The notes beneath the pieces were generated by a model. The model was not told the origin of the DNA, did no database searches, and saw nothing but the letters and a program-made list of their open reading frames with translations. DNA of 64,000 nt from Chanos chanos (taxonomy: Eukaryota; Chordata; Actinopteri; Gonorynchiformes; Chanidae), in contig NC_044502.1 of NCBI RefSeq assembly GCF_902362185.1, forward strand, positions 11,155,022 to 11,219,021. Direction: 5' to 3'. Made by a program: the position numbers and the translations under genes. Each line of letters begins with the position of its first letter. Position 1 is the stretch's first letter. Positions 1-12,135 of this stretch are shown here, piece by piece.

Positions 1-529
1 ACCTTTGTCGTTTCAGACCTCATTAACTGGGGGACACCCAAATAATTAACCAAATAACAAGCACAAAAAAGACATGGTCCTTGCTGGAATACTAAAATCT
101 TCATGCAATATTAGCATCTCCCTCTAGTGGTGTGTCTGGAGGCTCAGAGGTTTGCTTACATATTTCACAGTTTAAAAGAATCTATATCCACAAGGAGCAA
201 CACAGAATTGTGTGAGAGTTCAAAGCAAACCAGTAAAATGTTATGTTATCTGGCCTCTGAATGGATAAAATACAAGCATGTCTGATCGCTGCGGACATCT
301 CTGAGAAGAGGCTGGCTCATGAATGTGTAGATGTAACAGCCTTTTTTACAGTCTCCTCAGAAAAAGAGAGAGATAAACTGAAGTAAGCAAAGAGCAATGA
401 GGGTCACCTCCACTCGTTCTGAAGGTCACACGAGCGCGACAGCGTTGAAACCCGAGCCGGCGCAAAAGCGGTTGCAGCCTTGCCTGCTGATTCACAAAAG
501 CTAATAGTAGATTGAGAGGCTCCCTGCGT

Positions 530-720
530 ATTTGAACTGTAAATCGATTTATTGCGCAACATGTGGAGTGCTAACCAGCATTGCGTTAATCCATTTTGGG
601 GCCTAATCCGCCACAGCAAAATGGAAGATAGCCCAGGAACGGAATGATGTGGTTTGAGGAATTTTGCATAATGCATTTCATCAGTAATGTATACTCACCG
701 AGAACCGGTCATTACGCAGG
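530..720. promoter_or_regulatory. Candidate conserved non-coding block
   Basis: A complex, repeat-free block rich in TTGCG, GTTAATCC and GCCTAATCC motifs (TAATCC is the core bound by Otx/Pitx/Gsc homeodomains). No coding frame is credible. The call rests on composition only; conservation was not tested. Confidence 0.22.
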
Positions 721-839
721 CAAGACCAAAATGCACCAGAGTGCTTAGGGTTGTCATTATCGGCAATAGTCCTTAATGATTTTTGGCACAGCGCAGTTGA
801 AATAGAATGGAAATTTCCATTGGCTTAAATATCACAACA

Positions 840-1160
840 GTAAAGCTCAATTGGCATTCTTTTTCATGGTGCATTCTTGAGACTGATTACCATCTATCAT
901 AAGTTATTGCTTCGCCTTGGTTGCTAAAGTTGACATATTGGAAATTTATGCCATTCTCAAGCAGCTTAACCATAGAGCATCTGTACAATAGTAACGTATT
1001 TGCCATGAACTGAGCTGTCTGGGCTAATTAATGCTAGCTGGCAGGTTGTTAATGCTAATAACAATGAGTCCTAGTTTCACAAACCATAATCAGGCGTTAT
1101 TGGCGCTAGTAGGAGGGCTTAACTATGACGACAGTATAATCGTTATAAACTGACATTAGA
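840..1160. promoter_or_regulatory. Candidate enhancer-like block with homeodomain and SOX-like sites
   Basis: An AT-rich but non-repetitive block holding TAATTA at 1025-1030 beside ATGCTAG, a SOX-like AACAAT at 1060-1065 and several ATTACC/GGTTGC words. Dense mixed motifs without repeats or coding potential are typical of developmental enhancers. Sequence conservation could not be checked. Confidence 0.25.
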
Positions 1161-2429
1161 TGTTATTAGTACTTAAGACAGTAATATCATTGCCATAACC
1201 TTTGATCAAGGGTTATCAAAGCCTGTGTGATACCTGATATTTTAGTTTTATGGCAGTCTTCATAATAGAACAATTTAGCAAGGCCATGTTACATGAGAAA
1301 AGAAAGGCAGTAGCTGAGTTGTGGGGGTATGATGGGTGTCTTTTTGTTCTTTCCAAAGGCGAGATACTATGATTGACAGATTCACTACAGAACTAGCTCA
1401 GAGAGAAGGAGGCACAAAGAATTACAATGATTAAAATGGAAAAAAGAAAAAATTACCAAAATACTCAAACCTTTTACTGACTATTTATTCGTCTCTCTGA
1501 TGGGGCTTGGAAAGCCTTTTAATGTATTCCAAACATGAAAGTTATTTGATATAGTATGATTATTTTTAGAAGGATCTTAATAGGATTGTTGGTATGCAAG
1601 GGCATTTAATCTAATAGATATGCTGAGTTGATTAATTCATGAAGAGGGTTGAGCACAATTCTGAACTCATATTCTGTAAGTCTTATCAAAATTAATCTTA
1701 AAGCACTTATCATTTTGTGTAGTAGACTCTCCCACATATGAAAGATATTGCCCTTGATCTGAAATGATTATGATTCTAGTATTAGTGAGCGTTATTCACC
1801 TCCACGTCCACTGCCAACTTCAAATGGATTCATTAATTTCAGTTTCACAATTAATGAATCCAGCTTACTGTGAGAAAGTTATTTTATTTTAGTTCACACC
1901 TAATGTCTACAATGCCAACATGGGGATGAGCTTAGTCTTTGAATTGTCATTTCAAGGTCACTGAAATCAATGAAAAGTATTGAGGCAGCAGCACTCTTAA
2001 ACGCAATATGTGTTTTTACGATAAATGAACTGAAATGAAGAGGGATGCGCTTCACGTGATACAAGACGCTGACTGTTAAGCCTCTTGAAAAAAAGTATGT
2101 ATCCCTTAAGAAGGAAAAGTTTTGTCTTTAAACAAACGTCAAATGTAAATCTACTGGATAAGGACGTGTGCAATGGCACTGATAACATCCTAAGCAGATG
2201 TAATGGTACAGTTATGATAACGCATATGTTAGCTTAAGGGAAATATAACTAAAACGCACCCATTCCGATTGCTTGCGATTGGTCGATCAATAACGAGACA
2301 GGCACACATAACGACATCATCCATCCAGATTTCTTCTCTTCCCTGACAGAAATTTCATGAAATAGCTCGAAGCTCTTTACTCCTTGGGAGTAAATTGACT
2401 AGGATATTTATTACTCTGCTGATAACATT

Positions 2430-2700
2430 TGTTTCTTTGACGTGAGGGTCGTTACGGGGGAGCGGAGGCTCCGGCGAGGCCGGCCTATAATGACCCTGAT
2501 GTGTTTCTCAATGTCATTACAGCCGGATTAATGCATCCCATCAACGGGCCCTTCATAATGTTTGCGCACCATATCACACTTCCATCTGAGAGGGAGACCG
2601 GAGCGATGAAGCCAGCTCGCGAGCGGAATTCAATAATTCCCCATACTTTCATGTTCGCACTAATGATTGTAGCTCTCTCTCTCTTTTTCCTTCTCAAAAT
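2430..2700. promoter_or_regulatory. Candidate conserved non-coding element
   Basis: The most element-like block of the left region: a GC-rich shoulder (2445-2490) leads into non-repetitive sequence with GGATTA at 2525-2530, an ATGCAT site and GTTTGCGCACC. Frames on both strands (about 70 codons) match no protein known to me and start mid-block, so they are probably chance. Called by appearance only. Confidence 0.3.
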
Positions 2701-3368
2701 TGCTTAAACTAATTACAGGCAAAGTGAGTCATTTGTTCTAAGTTGAACGGCTGCACTTTCATGGTTTGATTTGCTTTTAGAGTAATCCGGAGCGCGTATA
2801 AACCACAAAACGGTATTGTTTTCGCCCATGTTGAAGAACTTTGTCAAAAATACAAGTCGCAGCATTACACAGCTAATTTTTTATTCATTCGTTTTTTTGT
2901 TTCTTTGGGTTTGTGTGTGTGTGTGTTTTCTTTTAAACTCTTGCAAGTATTACTTTACTTGTAAGGCACATTCTGACAAACTCTGCAGCCTGAATCATTC
3001 TATCTTTGAGTGATAATACAATAACAAACATCATAGTAAACCAGCACTAATCAATATGCCAGATTTAATGTTGCTATTATTGATGTGCCCGATATTAATC
3101 AGCTATAATTGCCTTTAATGAACACTTCTCTGGGAATGCAGTGTTTGTCCTTAATGTGCTTTTGTATTTGTTGCTTTTACTCAGTAATAAAAATGATTTT
3201 GTCCATTTTAGATATTCAGCTGATTGCTTGCCTCTCTGTATTTTTTTCTTGTGATCAACATTTGATTACTGTTGGATCACTTACCAGTAGAAGGCAGTCA
3301 GTCTTAGAAAAAGTCATTCAAATTTCAAATGGATAAAGGAAGGGACATGCGGGTGTCGACGCGCACTT

Positions 3369-3392
3369 GTGTGTGTGTGTGTGTGTGTGTAT
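3369..3392. repeat. (GT)n microsatellite
   Basis: A run of GT dinucleotides, followed by a degenerate TATGTGTGCG tail. Confidence 0.9.
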
Positions 3393-3699
3393 GTGTGCGT
3401 ACTGATGGGGGAAAAAACCCTGTGGATGGGAAAAGAAACCCCCCCAGATTTTCCCAGATCAGCAAACTCTTGAGATTCTGCTGTAAGTTACTTTAGTCCC
3501 ACATGAAGGTCAAGATGATTCTAAAATGTTAAGTAGTTATAAGACTTCAGATAAGAGATGAAGAGTAATTATGAGTCACTTCAGGAGATGTAAGTGGAAT
3601 TATATGGTTAAAGTCACATTAATTCTGTACGTTGGCAGTTTGAAAATGGAGAAACAGTCTTCACTTTCTTCACTGTCTGTGTAATGTAGCATGAAGGGT

Positions 3700-3710
3700 A
3701 TCTCTCTCTC

Positions 3711-3741
<31 letters not shown>

Positions 3742-3752
3742 TTCTTTTCTCC

Positions 3753-3783
<31 letters not shown>

Positions 3784-3785
3784 CG
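3700..3785. repeat. (CT)n then (GT)n compound microsatellite
   Basis: CT repeat at about 3700-3741 with one interruption, a short T/C spacer, then GT repeat at about 3757-3783. Confidence 0.9.
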
Positions 3786-5415
3786 CGTGCATGCGTCGTA
3801 TGTGCTTGTTTTTCTCCTACTCTACTGGCAAAATCTGGTCAAACTGGGGTCAAAATTATAGTGTTAATTGATCATCTTAAAAAAATGCATAATTTCATAG
3901 GCTTAATTAGGGTTGGAAGGTCCCTAGAATCTAGCCCACAAAGATGTGAGTGTGTGTGTGTGTTTGCGTATTTTGGTGCATAGTTATAGAACAACACCGA
4001 GCTTGCGACTTTCATTACGTAAGGTGAAATGTATCATTCAGGGATTTAAAAAAAAATGTCACAAACAACACACACACAAAAAAAAAAAAATTTAAAAATT
4101 CTTTGACATTTTCATACAAAGCTTCATGTTCATGGGTAGAGTACCCCAGTTTGCTTTCAATCTGCATATGTCTCCGACCATCTCAAATCACACTGAAGAG
4201 AACACACTTAAATTTTGTCTCGAAGTCGAGGACTGTTCGGTTCTCACCGCTCCTCGCGCCGTCCCCACAAGTAAGCGCTAAAACCCAGTCAAGTTCCACT
4301 TGAAGCCCACAACAAACACTAGAGAGTGGGAAAAAAAACCAGCCAAGCAGAGAAAGAAAGTGGAGAAATAGCGGATGAAAGCCTGTTGGGTGTTATAGGT
4401 AACTGATGCAGATGCTCATTTCACGGTCTGTTGGCCACGCGTCGTTATATCAGGTGATTTTTAATTAACGTGTGGCTGGTAGAATTCGTTATGCTGTCAT
4501 AATTCAAAAGTTGAGAGCAGAGAGAGAGAGAGAGAGATGAGTAATCCTTTTTTTTTTTTACTTCAAGGCGGCATGAGCATGAGCAGAACGAAGAGACAAG
4601 AGAGTAAGATTGTCTCACATCAAAGATTAAAAAAAAAAAAAAAAATCCACCTCGTGGCAAAAAAAGCTCTCCGAACAAAAATAGAACACCGTGAACAACA
4701 ACATCAGGAAGACAACATAAGTAAATAAATAAATAAATAAATGAAAGGGGGGGGGGGGAGGAAAGAAAGTCTACTGAAGTACCCTGAGGGAAAATCTTGT
4801 TTGAATTGGACTGGACTCCTCAAGGCCTTTTGCCTGATGGCTCTGGCTCTCTCTCTCTCTCTCTCTTTCCCTGATGTCCACTCTCTACTTTGTGTCATTT
4901 ATACACAAAATGGAGCCTGCCACATGAGGACAGCTTCAAAATAGCTGTTACTCGCAGTGATTGAGATAAATGCCCCCCAGCGGTATAGGACACCAGTTTA
5001 ATGGCTCGACTCTGGTTTCATCTGAAATTGGGATTTATGAGCGAAAAACGGTAGATACAGCGTCTGATGCTCCCCATAGATCTGCTCCAAAAACGTAAGC
5101 TTAAGAGTCAGTCCTTAGGCCTCCTGACGCTGATTCATTGTTGATCTTACGAAAATTGATCAGGAGTCAATCTACATCACTCCTGAAAAACTAACTCAGT
5201 CAACTGAAATAAACAAAGTCGATTAACTTATTGCTCTAGAAAGATTTTTTTTTTAGCTCTGATACCCAAATAAATGAATACAAAGAGAAAAGAAATAAAA
5301 CTTCAAATAAAAAAGAAAATATAGAAAATTAGAGTTAGAAGTCATTCAAAAGATACAAAACAAACACCAATCTTTTGTTGTCACAAAAGAAGGCAATATC
5401 ATGTTTAATTCATTT

Positions 5416-5437
5416 TATATATATATATATATATATT
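5416..5437. repeat. (TA)n microsatellite
   Basis: About ten TA units in an AT-rich context. Confidence 0.85.
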
Positions 5438-5821
5438 TGTTTCATATTGAATTTATCGTGTATTTACGGTTTGGGTTATGAGCAGAGTGAATCAGAAGCA
5501 GTATATGGGTGCTGTTTTTTTGGCTCTCACTCTAACTCTGTTCTAATGCATAAACATTAGCCGCTGGTGTAATTACCAGCTCTGGGTCACAGTGATCTCC
5601 CAGTTACACTCTACACAGGCACATGCATTTTAAACAGGTGAATAAGCAGTAAGTGGTACTCCGCAGATGGAGCGAACAGGAGTGGCTCTGTTTTAAAGAG
5701 TCTGAAAAGGATAACAAACCGGAATGATGGACTTGGTGATTGAGAGAGTCGACAATCTTATTTTAATCAGTGGATGTTCATCAAAATAGCCCTCAAAACA
5801 GCGGTGCTGAGTGTACATTGT

Positions 5822-5905
5822 AAGTGTGTGCGTGTGTGTGTGTGTGTATCTGTGTGTGTGTGTCTGTGTGCGTGTGTGTGTAAAAGTGTGTTTGTGTGTG
5901 TTCTA
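5822..5905. repeat. Interrupted (GT)n microsatellite
   Basis: GT repeat broken by CGTG, ATCT and AAAA interruptions; an old, degenerate tract. Confidence 0.85.
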
Positions 5906-6079
5906 CTATTAAAATTTCATCATGTGAAACGACATTTCACACTATCCTTATCAGTTGTATAGTTCAGTGATTCATGGATGATCTAGCTTGTATAACAGCC
6001 TGGTAATGAATTTTAAAATGTCTTAATACTGAGTCACGTGACAGACAAGGTAAGAGAAAGTCACAGGCTTACAGTTCAG

Positions 6080-6250
6080 TCTGAGCCCCTTTGTTGTTTA
6101 GTACGCTATAATTATTGCCCATACTTTTATGGCTGGGGGAAAACGCGCTGTGAAATTGGCAGTGAAATTAACAGGCGGTTAGATGATCACTGAGAACAAT
6201 TACCTGCTTGCCGTGTGGGCAGTAATAAAATGCAGATACCACTCTGGAAA
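6080..6250. promoter_or_regulatory. Candidate regulatory block
   Basis: Complex sequence with ATAATTATTGCCC, GAACAATTACCTG and ACAGGCGG words between two simple-repeat regions. No coding potential. Low-confidence call by composition. Confidence 0.2.
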
Positions 6251-6330
6251 ATGCTTTTTGTGTGTTTCACAGTCTTTCTGCAATGTGGATTTTCACACCA
6301 CATTGAGCACCAAATGCTAAATGTTCATTC

Positions 6331-6349
6331 TTCTCCCTCTCTCTCCCCA

Positions 6350-6391
<42 letters not shown>

Positions 6392-6440
6392 GCACTCTCT
6401 TTCTCCCTCCCTCTCTCTGTCCCTCTTTCTCTCTCAAACC
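6331..6440. repeat. (CT)n-(CA)n-(CT)n compound microsatellite
   Basis: Pyrimidine-rich CT repeat, an inner CA repeat at about 6367-6391, then another CT stretch. Confidence 0.9.
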
Positions 6441-7269
6441 GTTCTGTTCAGCTCTTTTATGTCTTTCCTAAGTCTTAATTTCTCAAGGTGTTAAAGGCTC
6501 TTCTGTCTGCTCTGCCATTCTGGAAAATGACTACCAGCCACACTTTTGACTCACGTCTCCTCCAGGCAGCTGAACGTGTCCATTTTTTTTTTTTTTTTTT
6601 TTTTTGTCAGATCCGCCTTTCAGGTTTTTTGGGCAAGTGGCGCGTGAAAAGCAGCTTTTCTTGGCTCGTCTCTTGTCCTCCTTCCAAACACAGAAGCGAA
6701 AAAAAAAAAAGAGAGAGAGAGGGAAGAGAACCAAATGAGAAGAGCGAGAGTCTTTCATATGCAAATGAGACAGTTGAGCATTCTTCTGGCTGTGGATGAA
6801 AAGCAAGGAGTACAAAGCCAACCGCTGACTCTCAGGAACGCCAAATTAAAAAGCCAAACGGCTTTACGGCACACTCAACAGGGTTATACACAAATACTTT
6901 CCACAGAGTTTCTGTCAGCTTTAGCGGTAACATGTGCTCTAGATTTGGATGAGATGTCATCTTCTAAAACGATGAAATATGACTGTCTCTTAATGGCTAC
7001 TTAAGGACAGGTATATTTCATTATTTAGTGTAAAAGTACAACTCGCATGTGGCAAAAGAAATAACCTTGACAACTTTGGTGGCGATAAGCATCATGGGTT
7101 TTTTTTGTATTCAAAAAGTGTCCGTTTTAATCTTAAGGAACATTAAAAAAAAAAAAAAAAGAAGAAGAGAAATACAGCCTTCAGATCATGCGGCATTTGA
7201 AAAATCTTTTTTTCGCCCCCTCTCCCAACATGTGTTGGACAGATGACAGAAATTATAAAGACGGATATA

Positions 7270-7570
7270 ATCCCCAAGCGTCTGTGCTGCTGAAACACGG
7301 GAGATGATGGCAGCTGATACCTCTCCGCAACGATTCTCCTGGGTAGTCATTTTGAGCGCTCCTAAAGGGGACCCCTGGTGTACACCATAGCTGCAAGCTC
7401 ATTGGATCAGAACCAAAGGGCCGAAGTGCAGTGGTGGTCTGCACAGTCAAGAGACTCCCTCGGCTCATCTTCCCGCTCCGACCACCGTTAAAGGTCGTTA
7501 AAGTGAGGCAAAGTCTGCCGCGGGGCCCTATTAAGCATGATGGTGGCCGAGGAAGCGTGAGAAGCGTTTA
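7270..7570. other. Complex GC-balanced non-coding block
   Basis: Non-repetitive sequence of higher GC than its surroundings. A minus-strand frame of 71 codons spans 7253-7468 but matches nothing I know and has no splice context. It could be regulatory, or an exon I fail to recognise. Confidence 0.2.
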
Positions 7571-7760
7571 AGACCTCTACTGTCTGGAGAGCCACAAGAA
7601 TATCTCCCTCTTTATTCTCACTTCATATCCCTATTTAGTCTTCAAGGTCATCTACAGAGAAAGGGCAAGCCGAGGAAAAGAAACAGCTGGGTAGAAGTGG
7701 GAAAACGGGACTATTGTGTGCTAAAACAGGTCAGGCCAAAAAATCCTGCTTTTGCTCTTT

Positions 7761-7764
<4 letters not shown>

Positions 7765-7795
<31 letters not shown>

Positions 7796-7806
7796 CTCTC
7801 TCTCAT
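7765..7806. repeat. (CT)n microsatellite
   Basis: CT dinucleotide run with one TTG interruption near its end. Confidence 0.9.
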
Positions 7807-8610
7807 TCTCATGTCCAGGCATTCACACGCTCACTAAAACATCAAAATACACACACCCACACAGCAAAACACACTCAGTACGCTCAGAACTGGTCTTTGG
7901 TGTCTGTGTTAAATAAGAACAGACAGTAGACAGAAGTAGGCTAAATGGATATCCACTGCTAAAAGTCACACTTCATATATAACACTATATAACACACTTT
8001 AGCAAGTTAGCATGGTATTTTTGTTTTATACGAAGTCAGTCAGACTCTCAGGTACTTCATCACTTGAACCGTTAAAACTGAGCACATCACAACTACACCC
8101 TAATACATTAGAATAATAATTCCTGTCTGTGAATGTGTGAATATGTACTTTCATTTGACCTCATAATTTCACCTTGACTGTTCATTATACAGCCGGTGAC
8201 TGAAACGTCTGTAAACCTCAGTGAAAAAACACCCCAGCGCAGATATGTGTCCATATAATGTCATTTAAATAAGAACGTGCTAAGCACATTAAGCCCCACT
8301 TGCTGTGTGTGCCATAAGGATTAATATCATGGATTTCCTCCTTTTCCATGCCACATGTTCCCGCCATTATGCCACACCATTACTGGGCAAACATTACAAG
8401 TAAAAGTGTCTAGAAGATAATGATCCTTGTCACTGATGCTCCTGAGGTCCAAGCCAAAGGGGCCAAAGGGGGGAGCCTGCGGCAGACTGCCAAGCACGGA
8501 TACAGTCACGCTGTGCCCACGCCGCTCACTGGTACCGCTGGTGTTGCTGTTGCTGTATTGCTGCCTACTGCCTCCCGCTCATTCTGTCAAGTTTAATTTC
8601 CATCTCTACA

Positions 8611-8641
<31 letters not shown>

Positions 8642-8646
8642 ACACT
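8611..8646. repeat. Poly-C tract joined to (CA)n
   Basis: About 17 C followed directly by a CA repeat. The same poly-C/(CA)n layout recurs at 19648-19682. Confidence 0.9.
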
Positions 8647-9499
8647 CTCCATTTCACATCTAGCTGACAAATCTGTCTGTTCACTCACCTGCCACTGTTC
8701 ACACCACAATTCAGCAGTGTTAAATTAGCTTGTATGGCTGTTTTGTTTCCGAGACAGATTACGACTACTTGAGAGCTCAAAAAGACTTTAAATACCCACC
8801 AGCAATGATATGTAGTTCAGGACTAGGTTTGTGTGCAGGAAATTCCCCTAAAAGTGTTTTTATAATGCACAGTGGTGAATGAGATTATACAAGCACCTCT
8901 CCATCCCTCTGCCTCTTGTCAGAGTGAATCAGATTGTGAGAGCACTTGAAAACAAAGTCATTTTCCCTCGTAATTGTAGCAATATAAGTGTAAATAGTTG
9001 TAAAATATCTGGAAGGAGCTTTTTTTAGCCCTGGAAAAATTCACTCTGCAAATTTCAGTTACTCAGAACAATAACTGCGTATAGCTTTTCAAAAGCAAAC
9101 TGGTATGTCAAAAATTTGACAGTCACAAAACAGAACTCTCTGTTAAGGCTGAACATTACAATTAATTTAGCCTGTCAGTATACAAAGAAATAGTCGTGAA
9201 GGTCAGTTTGACTAGACTGGATATCACATTTAAGCCTTAAAAATCATTTTGGGCAAAAAAGAAAAAAAAAATTCTGGTAGAGGGTTATGATTCTTACTAA
9301 ACTGAGATGCAAATCCTTTATGTTAACTGTTCGTTTTGCATTTCATCAAAACGACGGTGGCAGACATCACTCTCGTTGTAAGCCGATCCTTGTAGCGAAA
9401 TCACCAATCATTCTGGCTATGCATCGCCACCCTCAGTGCTTCTGACAGGTGCGATTCATTTTACAGCATCACTGTCACCACTTATCAGAAAGATAAATC

Positions 9500-9670
9500 G
9501 TCAAACGGAACATTAACTGGTTATTAACACTGATAGCCATTCCGTGGACTAACTAAGCTACATGGAAGCCTCTGTTAATTAAGCTTGATGACTGCCTTCA
9601 AGTGTGACTGTGTGTAGTCTCACACAGAGCCATTATAGGGGAACATCCTTTGGAGCTCTGTAAGCAGGTG
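9500..9670. promoter_or_regulatory. Candidate regulatory block with palindromic TTAATTAA
   Basis: Non-repetitive sequence carrying the homeodomain-type palindrome TTAATTAA at 9575-9582 and a CAGGTG E-box at 9665-9670. No coding frame. Called by motif content only. Confidence 0.2.
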
Positions 9671-9842
9671 CCAGTATTTTGTTATTCACTGAGTGTGTCT
9701 CCTATTTTTCTATTACAGGATGTGCCTTGTTCTGTCAGACTAGTATCTGTCGGGACAGCTTGGTAGGATCAACCCAAAGGGTATTCTTTTTCTCTCAGGT
9801 TGGCAAAGGCATTTGCTGGTTGGTGCACAGTGGGCCGGGCAG

Positions 9843-9901
9843 CGAGGGGGGGGGGGGGGTTGGGGGTGCTGGATGGAAGGGGGGGGGGGGTTGCAGGGGG
9901 T
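9843..9901 (+). repeat. G-tract cluster (possible G-quadruplex)
   Basis: Two long G runs (about 14 and 12 G) and three runs of four or five G lie within 60 bases on the plus strand, separated by TT, TGCTGGATGGAA and TTGCA. Five or more G-runs with short loops meet the usual sequence rule for an intramolecular G-quadruplex. Confidence 0.7.
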
Positions 9902-11306
9902 TGTCTGACATGCCCTCGTGGAAGGGGTGGTTCTGGTGTGAGCCTCTCTCCGGCGTGTGCCACCAAGATAAGAAACGATCTCACGGTACAGATCCCAGAA
10001 TGCACCTCTGTGGTTCTCTGGGTTTGCCAGGCAGACTGACTGTGTCTCTAGAGATTTGGGAAATGAGAGCCGAGGGGACAGGTCTGTTTGTGTCTTTGTA
10101 TTCTATCGGGTGTTTTTGTCTCCTTTCAGTCTGACAGTCTATTGAAAGGTCCTCTCTCGCTCTGTGTCTTTGTGTGAAACGTATTGACTTTTGTATCGGA
10201 ACAACACATGCATGTACAAATAGCAATGGTCTCGGTGCGCTGCGTCATGTGAATTCATGGTGACCCAGGGAAATGTAGTTTCATCCGATAGAGCACAGCA
10301 TTGTTAAACATTACAAGCTCTCTTCTCCTCTAAGTAGCTTAGATGATGCAGATCCATATGAGAGCTATCAGTGAGAGCAGAAATAAATAGGGACATTTAA
10401 ACAAAGGTCAATCCCCATAGCAAGATGGAATAAGAGGATTTATTCGAGATAGGTAATCTATACATACTGTACCGCGATTAAGCCAGGCAATAGAGGAAAT
10501 CTATAGAGCTTTGATTTATGAGAGGAAATTCTCAGGACTATAAATGGAAACGTGTGCAGTTTGCAACGCATCCATTTTATTGTGTTCTTCAATATGTGTG
10601 TGTGTGTCTGTGTGTGTGTGTGTGTACGTGTGCGGGTGTTTGTGTGAATGAATCTTCGCCTCTTTTCAGTGTAAAGGCAGCTCAGGCGGTAATGATGGCA
10701 GGCTATCGATTTTGTCTGCTGTACTCCCCCTGCGCGGTACACACAAAAAAGCACAGGGTAGCACTGTAGCAGTACATATCCCGTTATCCCCGCGCCACAC
10801 AGCCCTAACGAGGAGGGATCGCCCACAATGCACCAGGCTCCCGCCGGGCCCACCGGGACACTGGTGCTGTGTTCTGGCTCCTTGGTTTTTCATCCATTTT
10901 TTAAACACTTGAAAGAAAGAAAGAATGAAGTATGAAGAAAACCAACCAGTTAAGCGGTGATTTTTTTTTTTTGCCAGTTTCTCTTATCCGGTTTATTTGA
11001 TAAAACACATTTTTTCCGGTCAAAGTCTGAAGAACAATAGCTACATAGAGGCTTGTCGGTGACATATCACAACAGTCTTTGGCAACATAGGTTCGTAACA
11101 AAACTGATTTTCCAGTCATTTTCCAAACATCTCAGTTATCCAGTCACGCTGCTGTTGAGCCGCTTAGTTACAAAATAAGGTTGAACCCTGCACACCTGCG
11201 TCAGTTGCAGTAAATTAACAGCAAAGACCTTCTCCAAAACCCAAGATGACCCCTAATCTCCCACTTAACATCTGGTATTTGACTTCCAGCCCTTGACATT
11301 TCAGTA

Positions 11307-11309
<3 letters not shown>

Positions 11310-11371
<62 letters not shown>
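11310..11371. repeat. (TA)n microsatellite
   Basis: Uninterrupted TA repeat of about 30 units; self-complementary, so able to extrude as a hairpin or cruciform. Confidence 0.95.
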
Positions 11372-11373
<2 letters not shown>

Positions 11374-11788
11374 CTGGATAGAATGGGCAGTTAAAAGTTG
11401 CCATGGCAAAGTGATGAAAGTCCTGAGTGCCTTAAGATCCACAGGGACACATGTGAAAATGAAGCTCGTCTGAATACAGATGGTCAATTCTCATGTCAGG
11501 TGCCTCCAAAGTGGTGAATTTGTTCAATGTAGTTATTACGCAACCTCCATTTTGGCTCACAGTCAGAGCTGATCAGAATGTAGTGTAGTCACTTTGCTCT
11601 CTTTGATGGCCTGGAGCTCTCATTTATCACAAAATGGAAATGTAATAATGGTTAAAAATTGGTGTCTTGAAGGTTTATGGGAACATTAATGTACTAGCAT
11701 CCCCTCTTATTCATTTTGAAAAGGACCATATGAGACAAACTGGTAAAGCAGTTTCAAAATGAGTGAGTAAAGGAGAGAAAGCATGGGA

Positions 11789-11793
11789 TAGAC

Positions 11794-11880
<87 letters not shown>

Positions 11881-11945
11881 GAAGGAGAGAGAGAGACAGA
11901 TAGACAGACAGACAGAGAGAGAGAGAAAGAGAGAGAGACAGACAG
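11789..11945. repeat. (GATA)n array with GAGA/GACA tail
   Basis: More than 20 tandem GATA units to about 11880, then a degenerate (GA)n/(GACA)n tail to about 11945. GATA/GACA arrays are the Bkm-type satellite class first seen in snakes and common in fish. Reverse-strand TATC arrays lie at 37037 and 52747. Confidence 0.95.
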
Positions 11946-12023
11946 AAACAGAATTTTAATTATCCAGTGACTATAACATAACCATATAGCATAGATAGCT
12001 ATAGTAACATCATACATTTGATG

Positions 12024-12027
<4 letters not shown>

Positions 12028-12067
<40 letters not shown>

Positions 12068-12087
12068 ATACACACACACACACATAT

Positions 12088-12132
<45 letters not shown>

Positions 12133-12135
12133 CAC
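12028..12135. repeat. (GT)n-(AC)n-(CATATA)n compound microsatellite
   Basis: A GT repeat runs to about 12063, is joined through TATGTATA to an AC repeat (about 12070-12084), and is followed by six-base CATATA units. The GT and AC arms are complementary, so the tract can fold on itself. Confidence 0.95.

Noticed and set aside
117-130. A third CTCF-like motif on the minus strand (CCACTAGAGGGAGA).
   Set aside because: It departs from the core consensus at two positions at the 3' side, and similar words are common, so it was not called.
9679-10134. A 151-codon plus-strand frame, the longest in the left region.
   Set aside because: Its middle is a translation of poly-G tracts (Gly-rich), no family is recognisable, and no splice or start context supports it.
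11754-12131. A 125-codon minus-strand frame.
   Set aside because: It is translated (TATC)n and (CA)n repeat, visible as long Ser/Ile/Tyr/Leu and Thr/His runs.
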